Origin: Pseudomonadota bacterium
Lineage (GTDB): Bacteria > Pseudomonadota > Alphaproteobacteria > Micropepsales > Micropepsaceae
Assembly: GCA_023427355.1 (NCBI GenBank)
Contig: JAEZBK010000069.1
Span: 1-13,453 of the forward strand
DNA length: 13,453 bases
Reading direction: 5' to 3'
The position numbers were made by a program, and so were the translations under genes. A model generated the notes under the pieces. It ran no database searches. It saw only the letters and a list, made by a program, of their open reading frames with translations, and was not told the DNA's origin. The first letter of the stretch is position 1. The number at the start of each line of letters is the position of its first letter. Below, in pieces: positions 1 through 6,785 of the stretch.

Positions 1-144
1 GCTGTGGCAGGTACCTGCTATGTGGCGGGGCGCAGCCACGGGCCAGAGCGCAGTTCCGTTTGGTCCGTTTCTGTGCGCCAGCGGTGCGCTTTTTGCGCTT
101 TACCCCGAACTTGCCCCAGGTTTTTACCTGGCTCTGGCCGGGGT
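1..144. other. Non-coding end of the cluster with small inverted repeats
   Basis: No gene is supported in the 144 bp after the SPOR gene. The region holds a perfect 12-bp palindrome, GCAGGTACCTGC (7-18). It also has a 6-bp hairpin, CCAGGT-TTTT-ACCTGG (116-131), which begins 14 bases past the SPOR stop, and a 4-bp hairpin GCGC-TTTTT-GCGC (86-98). On the transcribed strand neither hairpin is followed by a T-run, so a terminator here is possible but weak. The run of genes may continue beyond position 1. Confidence 0.5.
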
Positions 145-1227
145 TTAACCCGCGGCTTCAGCCTCGGCAGAGGCACGCATGACGGTGCAGACCCGGCCGT
201 CGGCTTTCAGCGCAACGCACAGCTTTTCCGCCTCGCGGTTTGAGGCGAAATTTCCCACCCAGGCGCGATGAAAGATGCCGCGTCCCGCGACCTGCGCGGT
301 GGCGATGCCCGATGGAAGGCCTTCAAACCGCTTCGCATGACGAGCCAGGATCTTGTCCAGTTCTGCACGCAACGCCTGCGGATCCTTGGAGGAGGCCAGC
401 TGCACGCGCCAGACATATTCGCCACCCGTAGCGGTTTGCTGCGTTGTGATTGCCGTGGGTACAGGCGCACGCGCCGCCTGCAGGGCCGCGATGGGAGCGG
501 GGCTTGGCATCTCCACCGCAGGCGCAGGCTCGGCTGTCGTCGGTGGCAATGGCTGCTGCTCAATATTTTCTGGCGCCGGCATGTTCAACGCGAGCGCCTG
601 AGGCGGGGCAGGCAATTCTGCCGCGCGCTGCCCCAGATTGTAGCGCATCAGCACGCGCGAACTGGCTTCGGCCGGGCCATATTTGTATTCCAGCCGCACG
701 TAGTTCTGCGCCGCCGGGCTGTACCACCAGCGCTCAAAACCGGTCCAATCCGATTTCAGGCTGCGGGTACGCCAGACAATCACATAGCAATCAAATGTGC
801 CCGCAGGGACGGTAATGGTCTCGCGACCCTCCAGGGTCCAGGAACTGGCATGCACCAACAGCTTTCCGTTCGAAAGATATTCGCGCTCGAACGTCAGGGG
901 AGCGCGCGCGCTCAGGCTGTTGCCCGAGCTATCGGGTAGCGTGCGATAGATCGAATTGCGTGTCGCCGTTCCCGATACCAGGTCCTTGCGCAGAAAGCCC
1001 TGGCGCGAAAACCATTGCCCCGGCGCGTCCAGGCGCTCGAACACCGCCACGCCGTTGGCGCTAGAGGAAACCTTCACACCATATCCATCGCTGTAGTACC
1101 ACGCCGAACCGGTCTGCCATTCCGGCGCGGTGACCACAGTGTCTGGCGGCACCGCTATGGGCGCGGCTGCTGCCGATAATCCCATGGCGACAAGCATCAG
1201 GATGGCGATAGCGGGGCGGAGCGTCAT
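145..1227 (-). CDS. Exported SPOR-domain protein
   Basis: Periplasmic protein of 360 residues. The start at 1227 forms an ATGA overlap with the previous stop and is followed by a good signal peptide (MTLRPAIAILMLVAMGLSAAAA, 1-22). A GGAG ten bases upstream supports it. The longer in-frame reading back to 1404 would bury the signal and overlap the previous gene by about 180 bp. Residues about 35-200 form an unnamed beta-rich domain with VPAGTFDCY (140-148) and FERWWYSP (164-171), a pattern seen in DUF3108-like envelope proteins. A Pro/Ala-rich linker (about 203-268) leads to a C-terminal SPOR domain (about 270-352): YVWRVQLASS, then AWVGNFASNREAEKLCVAL and VCTV, with the usual cysteine pair (337, 347). 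SPOR domains bind peptidoglycan strands lacking stem peptides. Beside a secretin this suggests a cell-wall anchor, as LysM protein TsaP is for some pili; that role is inference. Confidence 0.88.
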   Translation of the reverse strand: MTLRPAIAILMLVAMGLSAAAAPIAVPPDTVVTAPEWQTGSAWYYSDGYGVKVSSSANGVAVFERLDAPGQWFSRQGFLRKDLVSGTATRNSIYRTLPDSSGNSLSARAPLTFEREYLSNGKLLVHASSWTLEGRETITVPAGTFDCYVIVWRTRSLKSDWTGFERWWYSPAAQNYVRLEYKYGPAEASSRVLMRYNLGQRAAELPAPPQALALNMPAPENIEQQPLPPTTAEPAPAVEMPSPAPIAALQAARAPVPTAITTQQTATGGEYVWRVQLASSKDPQALRAELDKILARHAKRFEGLPSGIATAQVAGRGIFHRAWVGNFASNREAEKLCVALKADGRVCTVMRASAEAEAAG

Positions 1228-1652
1228 GGCAGCCAAGCTCCGCGCACAAATTCGCCCTTGGGCGACAGGTCCACAACATACATCTGCGCAGGCACACGCA
1301 AGGCGCTCACCGCATCCGGCTGTGGCAACGCCCGTACCCGCAGCTGGCGGCTGGGCTGCAACGCGGCGTCGAACTGGAACCCCTGCCCGGACAGCGATGT
1401 CCAATCCAGGCCCAGCGCCGCCGAACCGGGCGCCGTGTTCGCCGCGGAAAGCGGCACAAATTTCCCGGTCTTGGTCAAAGCCACGCGCTGGCCTTCCGCG
1501 ATGCGGCGCACTGCGTCTTCCACATTTCGTCTTGCCGGCTCGAACACCATGGCGTCCCTAATTTGCGGCATGTAGAAGCCGACCGCTACGGCCGCCAATC
1601 CCGTCGCGGAAAACAGGAGGATAAGAGCCGGATACAGCCATCGGCGCATCAT
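1224..1652 (-). CDS. Small bitopic protein, possibly a leaderless pseudopilin
   Basis: I do not recognise a family with certainty. The 142 residues start MMRRW, followed at once by a hydrophobic helix (about 6-28) that ends GLAAVAVGFYMP. It continues as an amphipathic helix (30-57) and then a globular part of about 85 residues. The layout resembles type IV pilins and pseudopilins: an N-terminal helix ending in a GxLAAxAxP-like motif, then a stretch like AEGQRVALTKTGKFVP, which recalls the usual pilin pattern of helix then G-[KR]-[FY]. The prepilin peptidase site is missing (no Gly before the helix and no Glu at position 5), so it would stay in the membrane uncleaved. It overlaps the secretin gene by 4 bp, and its stop overlaps the next start by 4 bp. 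A plain membrane-anchored periplasmic assembly protein is the alternative reading. Confidence 0.8.
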   Translation of the reverse strand: MMRRWLYPALILLFSATGLAAVAVGFYMPQIRDAMVFEPARRNVEDAVRRIAEGQRVALTKTGKFVPLSAANTAPGSAALGLDWTSLSGQGFQFDAALQPSRQLRVRALPQPDAVSALRVPAQMYVVDLSPKGEFVRGAWLP

Positions 1653-3499
1653 TCGTCTTCTTCAAGGGCGCCGGTCCCCTGCGGAAGCGGCGCATCCTTC
1701 GCTTCGCCGTCGCTGCCATCGCTCAATTGCGCGCGCGCGCGGCGGATATATTCTGCCGATCCGTCCCGAAGTGCGATATCGCTCTGGAGCATTGTGCGCT
1801 CATCCACGATGCGCGGCGTGATGAAGAAAATGGTTTCGCCAAGCGAATTCTGGGTTTCATCAGTTCTGAAAAGCGCGCCCAAAATGGGAATATCCTTCAG
1901 GCCGGGAACACCCGACTGCTTTTTGATCTGGCTGTCGTCGAACAGGCCGCCGATCACGAAGGTATCGCTGTCCGGCACCAGCACGTTGGTCTGAACTTCC
2001 TGCGACACAACATCAATCTGTCCGAACGATCCGGTGCCAGGCGCAGAGTTCTGCGCGCGCAGGTTCAGGCGAACCAGAGACTGGTCGCGGTCCGTCTGGG
2101 CCGGCACGATGGACGGCGTGATTTCCAGAGTCAGGCCGGTCTGGATTTCCTCAAGGCCTACGCCCCCAAAGCCGCCATTGGGATTGGACGTATCAACCTG
2201 CACATAAATGTTCTGGCTGCGGGTGATGCGGGCGGTAATATTGTCCAGCGTCACCAGCTTGGGTGCCGACAGGATGCGGGCCTGGTCGTTGGAGGCAAGC
2301 GCCTGCAGCTGCGCTTCGATGATAGCCTGCCCACCGCGGATGACGAAGGATGCCGCAGTTCCGCCTGCTGCCGATACCGACGGCAACAGGGAAAGCGCAT
2401 CCAGGCCATTGCTGCTGAACAGATCACCGCCCGTACCGTTGGTGACCCGTCCGCCGCTGGTGCCGGTATCCACCGCCAGGCTGTTGGGCGTGCCGCCCGG
2501 ATTAACCTGTGAGCCGCGCCAGTTGACGCCCAGCTGCTTGGCGACGCCAATATTGGCCGTAACGATCAGGACCTCGATCTGAACCATCTGCAACGGCCGG
2601 TCGAGCTGCCCGATGATCTTCTCGACCGCCGCAATAGCCTGGGGTGTACCTTGGACCACGACGGAATTGGTGCGCTGGTCAATGGATATCCTAGGCCGCC
2701 CGATTTCCGGCGGCATGGAAGCCTGCCCCGCCCCCCCGCCGCCTGTTCCAAGGTTCGGCGCGGTGCCCTCATTCAGCCCAAGGATGGCGCGCAATGTGTC
2801 TGCGATGCCGGGGACGGTGACAGTGCGGCCTTGGAATTGGCGCGAGGATTCGCCGACATCGGTGAAGCGCAGGGGAATGACCTTCACTTCATCCGGGCGC
2901 AGGCCGCGAATATCGGTGATGCCGGATGCCTGGAGTTTGCGTGCCTGTTCCAGGTTCGCGGCCAGGGTCTGGATCTGCTTCACCCGTTCCGCGTCCCCGG
3001 TAACGGCCAGCGTGCGCGATCGCTCATCGAACCGCAGGCCACCCTGCCCTAGCCCCAAATTGACCAGCGCTTCCGTCAGTTCCGAGAACGATGTCTCCTG
3101 CAAGGTGAGGAACACGGTGCTGCCGTTGCTGCCTGTGCCGCCGCCGGCTCCGCCCCCCGCATTGTTGATGGTTACGGTTCTGGTGCGCGGATCATAGCTG
3201 TAGACCAGGCGATGGCGGTCAATAAGCTGGGTGAACGCGGCGTCCAGCGGCACATTTTCCAGATGGAAGGAAACGGTCTGGTTCACGCCGGGGCCGAACA
3301 CCACCGACAGACCATTCTGCTGCAACAGCGTGCGAAAGACATTCCGGATATTGTCATCCGAAGATGTGCGCGTGATGGTCAGTCCACGGTTCCACGGAAT
3401 GTCATTGCCTTGCGACAAGGCCGGCATTGTCAGCGCTGTGGCCAGCAGCAGCGCGGCAATAGTTGGTGTCGTGCGAAGGCGCATAGCCGGGGCCGCCAT
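1649..3499 (-). CDS. Secretin (GspD/PilQ/MshL family outer-membrane channel)
   Basis: Outer-membrane ring protein through which the pilus or substrate passes. It has 616 residues. A Sec signal peptide covers about 6-30 (MRLRTTP, a hydrophobic core, then PALSQG) with no lipobox cysteine. An N0/STN-type domain spans about 41-113, a Gly-rich linker 114-127 and N1/N3-like domains about 129-183 and 203-300. The secretin core (about 305-565) contains the signature VPGLKDIPILGALFR (531-545) followed by ETIFFITPRIV. A charged tail (about 566-616) may serve as an assembly or pilotin-binding region. Two starts are possible: ATG at 3499 and ATG at 3484. The second gives a more standard signal peptide, and neither has a Shine-Dalgarno sequence. 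The gene ends in a 4-bp overlap with the next. Membership is certain; whether it is pilus or type II subtype is open. Confidence 0.96.
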   Translation of the reverse strand: MAAPAMRLRTTPTIAALLLATALTMPALSQGNDIPWNRGLTITRTSSDDNIRNVFRTLLQQNGLSVVFGPGVNQTVSFHLENVPLDAAFTQLIDRHRLVYSYDPRTRTVTINNAGGGAGGGTGSNGSTVFLTLQETSFSELTEALVNLGLGQGGLRFDERSRTLAVTGDAERVKQIQTLAANLEQARKLQASGITDIRGLRPDEVKVIPLRFTDVGESSRQFQGRTVTVPGIADTLRAILGLNEGTAPNLGTGGGGAGQASMPPEIGRPRISIDQRTNSVVVQGTPQAIAAVEKIIGQLDRPLQMVQIEVLIVTANIGVAKQLGVNWRGSQVNPGGTPNSLAVDTGTSGGRVTNGTGGDLFSSNGLDALSLLPSVSAAGGTAASFVIRGGQAIIEAQLQALASNDQARILSAPKLVTLDNITARITRSQNIYVQVDTSNPNGGFGGVGLEEIQTGLTLEITPSIVPAQTDRDQSLVRLNLRAQNSAPGTGSFGQIDVVSQEVQTNVLVPDSDTFVIGGLFDDSQIKKQSGVPGLKDIPILGALFRTDETQNSLGETIFFITPRIVDERTMLQSDIALRDGSAEYIRRARAQLSDGSDGEAKDAPLPQGTGALEEDE

Positions 3500-3539
3500 T
3501 GAGAAACACGCGAATCAAATCGCGCACGCGCTATTGTTT

Positions 3540-3557
3540 ATCAACCAAGCCGTTGAT
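3540..3557. repeat. 6-bp inverted repeat in gap before the secretin gene
   Basis: ATCAAC (3540-3545) and GTTGAT (3552-3557) are exact reverse complements with a 6-base loop, inside the 69-bp gap between the PP2C and secretin genes. No T-run follows on the minus strand, so it is not a good terminator. It may be a protein-binding site or an mRNA hairpin. The same gap has one GANTC site (3512-3516) and a second at its edge overlapping the PP2C stop codon (3566-3570). No convincing promoter hexamers were seen. Confidence 0.45.
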
Positions 3558-3568
3558 GCACCGCGGAT

Positions 3569-4342
3569 TCAGGTGCTGGCAACTTTACACACAGCCGCCG
3601 TCACATTGTCGCGCGCCAGATGTTCCAGCGCTGCGCACAACAACGCACGAGTTCCCTCACTCGCCTGGGCATGGGAACTCACAGTCGCCGCGATTTGCGC
3701 CTGCGAAAGCGCGCCTGTCAGCCCATCCGTACAGGCGACGAACACATCACCAGGTTCCACGGTGAAGGAATGGATGTGGGGATGGATATTGGCGGAGATG
3801 CCCAGAGCCTGCGTGATAACCCTTTTGGACGGTTCCGTACCAATCTGGCCGCCATTTACCCACAATTGATGCAGGGAATGGTCGTGACTGATTTTCGTGG
3901 CCGCAGTTCCGGCAATGCGGAACAGGCTGCTGTCGCCTATGTTGAAAGCGACCGCCCCGGCCGATTGTCTTGGCGATATCCAAAGACCCACCAGCGTGGT
4001 TCCACTGGGCCTGCCGCCGACCAGCATCGCATGGCGGCGCATTTGACGCTCGCAGAAATGCAAGGCCGCGCGCACCAGTTCCTCATGGCTTTGGGCCGAT
4101 CTTGGCAGCGTATAGCGCGCGGCACGCCTCAGATAACGCGCCACCAGCCACACAGCCCGGCGACTGGCCCAGGCGCCATTGCCCTGTCCGCCGACACCAT
4201 CGGCAATCAGCAGAAGCCCCATTTCCGGATCAATGAGCCAGGCATCCTGATTGCTGGCCCGCACCGCACCGCTATGGCTCATGGCGCTCAGATCCAGGCA
4301 CAGCGGGGGCGGCGTACGAACACGCTGGAATGCGAGCGTCAT
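3569..4342 (-). CDS. PP2C-family Ser/Thr phosphatase
   Basis: Cytoplasmic metal-dependent phosphatase of 257 residues, expected to remove phosphates added by the kinase at the head of the cluster. PPM/PP2C motifs appear in order: HSGAVRASNQD (23-33, with Gln in place of the common Glu), ADGVGGQG (47-54), GTTLVGLW (114-121), NIGDSSLFR (134-142), GGQIG (164-168), ITQALG (176-181), ACTDGL (203-208) and DNVTAAV (245-251). The metal-binding Asp residues (33, 48, 206, 245) are all present, so it should be active. The length is that of a stand-alone bacterial catalytic domain such as PppA or Stp, with no membrane helix or sensor domain. It overlaps the PilO-PilP-like gene by 4 bp, inside the structural genes rather than beside the kinase, which ties its dose to that of the machine. 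Family is certain; substrate is inferred. Confidence 0.95.
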   Translation of the reverse strand: MTLAFQRVRTPPPLCLDLSAMSHSGAVRASNQDAWLIDPEMGLLLIADGVGGQGNGAWASRRAVWLVARYLRRAARYTLPRSAQSHEELVRAALHFCERQMRRHAMLVGGRPSGTTLVGLWISPRQSAGAVAFNIGDSSLFRIAGTAATKISHDHSLHQLWVNGGQIGTEPSKRVITQALGISANIHPHIHSFTVEPGDVFVACTDGLTGALSQAQIAATVSSHAQASEGTRALLCAALEHLARDNVTAAVCKVAST

Positions 4343-5124
4343 GGCCGCGCTCCCAAATCCGGCGGGTTACGCCGGAAGTGGAGTTTCTGCGGCAGCACCT
4401 TGCCAGGGGCCTGGAGCGTAACGCTGGAAGGGCCGATTGCCGTGACCTTCATGCCCGCCAGCGTATCACCGATTTCGTAATCCTTGCCGTCAATGGTGGC
4501 GACGCGCATGGCGCCCAGAAGCGAGATGCTGGAGAGGTGATACGTCCAGCTGATGTCGCCCAGCTCATTGCCCGCATTCTCCAGCGGTACCGGATCCCCC
4601 GCCGAAAACGGATCGCGTACGGCAGAATACTGGGTCATGGCGTCTATATAGTCGGCAAGCGCATCCGGCGCGGCGGGCTTGGCGGACTTGACCAGGCTGA
4701 GCGCCAGGTTCGCGTCGCCATCTTCGTCCTGCGAGAGGCGAAAGCCGGTAATCGCGATGGAGAGCGTTTCCAGGCGCGCCAGATACCGCATCATGTCGCG
4801 GAAATCGCCGCTGGCAACGATCTGCAATGCGTCGGCATTGGCGGGAACAGGCGTGATCGTCCTGATGGTGACCCGACTGGCCGTCGCCGTTTCTTGCATT
4901 TTTGCCAGCAGGTCGGGCGTGGACAGTGTCGTGATCGTGTTTGCGGCGGGCGCGGCGTGGGCCGGCATGGCCTCTGCCCGCAGGATGGCGGTCAGTCTGT
5001 CCAGGCCGTCGGCGGCAATGCCTTGCGCGCCGATTTTCCACTGATAAACACAGAACAGGCAGCCCACGACCAGGAACAGCGCCGTAGCCCAGGTAATCTT
5101 CTGCGGCATCGCTGTGGCGGTCAT
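4339..5124 (-). CDS. PilO-PilP-like (MshJ-MshK-like) fusion protein
   Basis: Inner-membrane protein of 261 residues with a periplasmic body, predicted to form the alignment complex with the preceding GspL/MshI-like protein and to reach toward the secretin. A single N-terminal helix (about 11-29) is followed by a PilO/GspM/MshJ-like ferredoxin-fold region (about 65-148, with the LLAKMQETA helix, then IVASGDFRDMMRYLARLE). After a linker comes RDPF (170-173), the hallmark that precedes the GspC/PilP/MshK homology domain. The C-terminus (about 190-250) has that domain's beta-strand pattern: GAMRVATIDGKDYEIGD, then MKVTAIGPSSVTLQ. In most systems these two parts are separate genes, so this looks like a fusion. 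Start and stop both lie in ATGA overlaps with the neighbours. Fold assignments rest on pattern, not on strong identity. Confidence 0.72.
   Translation of the reverse strand: MTATAMPQKITWATALFLVVGCLFCVYQWKIGAQGIAADGLDRLTAILRAEAMPAHAAPAANTITTLSTPDLLAKMQETATASRVTIRTITPVPANADALQIVASGDFRDMMRYLARLETLSIAITGFRLSQDEDGDANLALSLVKSAKPAAPDALADYIDAMTQYSAVRDPFSAGDPVPLENAGNELGDISWTYHLSSISLLGAMRVATIDGKDYEIGDTLAGMKVTAIGPSSVTLQAPGKVLPQKLHFRRNPPDLGARP
4350..4354 (-). promoter_or_regulatory. Ribosome binding site of the PP2C gene
   Basis: GGGAG on the minus strand lies seven bases before the ATG at 4342, within the last codons of the PilO-PilP-like gene. It supports this start over the Met at codon 21, which would begin right at the catalytic domain. 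Confidence 0.5.
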
Positions 5125-6773
5125 GGCGCGGCGCCTCCGCTTACCTTCGCCGTCATGCCAAATCGCAGTGCCGCGTTCTCGCCAGTGCTTTCAACGCCCT
5201 GGAACGCGATATCGCTGAGGCGTCTGGCTAGGATACGATGGCCGCTGACGCGCTTTAGAAATCTTCCGACCACAGCCACGCTGTCCGCCTGGTCTTGCGG
5301 CAAAGTGCCGGAAATCTTCAGCTCGCCCATGGCCCCTGGCGCCGCCGTCGTCAGCGTCAGCTCGGTAAGCCGCATGTCGTATGCCATCAACGCGGTGAGC
5401 GCGAGCAAATCGCGCGCCCATAAATCGGGCTCAACTGCGGCAGCTTGCGGCGGCGTGGGCGCTGCCTGTATCAGCGTGCTTTGGTAGGCGCTTGCGCTCA
5501 TTTCCAGCCTCTGGCCGCTAGGCGCCACCAGATAGGCGTAGGCGCCATACAGGATTGCCGCCGGAATGATGGCAGCCAGGGCGTAGGGCGCCAGCGGACG
5601 CAGCGTGTCGGCCGTGACCGGCTGCGAGGAAAGCGCCTTCAGCGAAGCGGTCAGGCTATTGACGCCGCCAGTTTGTAACCCGCGCCTGCCCTTGGGCACT
5701 TCCGGCGAAAGCTTGGACGGCACGAAGCGCCCGCCGGCGAAATCGAACAACTGGTTGCCCAGTTTGAGAAGGCCGCTGCGCATGCCTTCCAGGAAATTCA
5801 GCCCGCGCTCCACCCCTCCAAAAGCGCGGCCATGCACATCCACCTGCAACAGGCGCGACAGCCAGTCTGTAATGCCCGCGATTTCGTGGCCACAGTTGGA
5901 CAGCACAAGGGCGGGCGCACGGCCAGAGAGCCGCTGGAATTCGAAATAATCCGCCGTGTCGTTGAATTCGCTGGCCAGCCTTTCCACAACGGGCAGCAGC
6001 GACTGACGTGAAGCCACCGCAGGACCAACCCCGTCTTCCAGAATCAACCGCGGCTTGCTCTTCATGGCTTGCGCGGCATCCTGGAAGGACAACCCGTAAG
6101 CGTCGCCATAGGCTTCGATCAGGCTGGCCGTACCCAGTGGAATATGGCGTACCGCGACGGTGCCCGCCGCCTCATTGGCAAGCGTCAATGTGGAAAATCG
6201 CCCATGCAGGGACAGGGTGGCCACGGTATCGCTGCTGTTGGCAATCGCCTCCTGGAGTGACCAAGGTCCGAAAAAGGTTGCATAGCGCGCCAGCCGCCCG
6301 AGTGAGAACAGCACGGCGCTCAACTTGTCTTCCGACAGATAGCCCACGATGCGCTTTTCGCTTTCGGTCTGACTGGTCTGACCGTAAGGCGAGGACGCGA
6401 AGGCCGAGGGGCGGCCACCCAGCTGATACTTGCCGAACTCCGACAGGGTACGGCCCTCAAAATGAGTCAGCTTGGCATGGCGGCTGTCAACAATGGAAAT
6501 TTCCGGATCATCGAGCAGGATGTGCACGTCTCCAATCCGGTTCTGGAGTTCGGCTGGAAGGCGAAGCATGGCATTGGAAACCAGCGTCGCCGGATCAGCG
6601 GCGGGTCCGTCGGACAGGCTGCGAATCTCGGCGAGCTCCTTTCCCGATCGGTCGAGGACAATGAGGAAACAGCTGGCATCGCTGGTCAGCACCCGCAAGG
6701 TGCAGTCACGGTCCACCTCCACGGCGGAGGAGTTCGCTTCTTTCTTTTTGAAAAGACGGGGCCACAGGGTCAT
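5121..6773 (-). CDS. GspL/MshI-like (PilM-PilN-type) alignment-complex protein
   Basis: I read this as the bitopic inner-membrane protein that links the ATPase to the periplasmic alignment complex. It has 550 residues. The N-terminal about 360 residues are cytoplasmic and resemble the actin-like fold of PilM/GspL/MshI, including a helix-rich stretch near 215-280 (EAYGDAYGLSFQDAAQAMK). A clear phosphate-binding motif of ATP-binding PilM is not visible. One transmembrane helix lies at about 395-416. The periplasmic part (about 420-550) has a predicted ferredoxin-like beta-alpha-beta layout (ELTLTTA, GELKISGTL, FLKRVSG) typical of PilN and the GspL C-terminus. Position also fits: it follows an EAL gene and precedes a PilO-like gene, as mshI does in MSHA loci. 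It overlaps the next gene by 4 bp. Similarity is weak at the residue level, so the exact family is uncertain. Confidence 0.75.
   Translation of the reverse strand: MTLWPRLFKKKEANSSAVEVDRDCTLRVLTSDASCFLIVLDRSGKELAEIRSLSDGPAADPATLVSNAMLRLPAELQNRIGDVHILLDDPEISIVDSRHAKLTHFEGRTLSEFGKYQLGGRPSAFASSPYGQTSQTESEKRIVGYLSEDKLSAVLFSLGRLARYATFFGPWSLQEAIANSSDTVATLSLHGRFSTLTLANEAAGTVAVRHIPLGTASLIEAYGDAYGLSFQDAAQAMKSKPRLILEDGVGPAVASRQSLLPVVERLASEFNDTADYFEFQRLSGRAPALVLSNCGHEIAGITDWLSRLLQVDVHGRAFGGVERGLNFLEGMRSGLLKLGNQLFDFAGGRFVPSKLSPEVPKGRRGLQTGGVNSLTASLKALSSQPVTADTLRPLAPYALAAIIPAAILYGAYAYLVAPSGQRLEMSASAYQSTLIQAAPTPPQAAAVEPDLWARDLLALTALMAYDMRLTELTLTTAAPGAMGELKISGTLPQDQADSVAVVGRFLKRVSGHRILARRLSDIAFQGVESTGENAALRFGMTAKVSGGAAP
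5134..5138 (-). promoter_or_regulatory. Strong Shine-Dalgarno of the PilO-PilP-like gene
   Basis: The minus strand reads GGAGG nine bases before the ATG at 5124, inside the end of the preceding gene. It is the best ribosome binding site in the window and confirms the ATGA-overlap start. Confidence 0.65.
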
Positions 6774-6780
6774 GGCAACG

Positions 6781-6785
6781 CCCCT
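6781..6785 (-). promoter_or_regulatory. Ribosome binding site overlapping the EAL-FHA stop codon
   Basis: The minus strand reads TAGGGGCGTTGCCATG: the AG of the EAL-FHA stop codon is part of an AGGGG ribosome binding site, seven bases before the ATG at 6773. This fixes the start of the GspL/MshI-like gene and points to translational coupling of the two proteins. Confidence 0.6.

Noticed and set aside
116..131. Intrinsic terminator after the SPOR gene
   Set aside because: The 6-bp hairpin is real, but no T-run follows on the transcribed strand; it was kept only as a note within the non-coding region.
1228..1404. N-terminal extension of the SPOR gene to a start at 1404
   Set aside because: It would overlap the preceding gene by about 180 bp and place a clear signal peptide in the middle of the protein; the ATGA start at 1227 fits better.
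1727..1743. Alternating CG run as a Z-DNA or repeat element
   Set aside because: It encodes the Arg-Ala-Arg-Ala stretch near the secretin C-terminus and is explained by codon composition.
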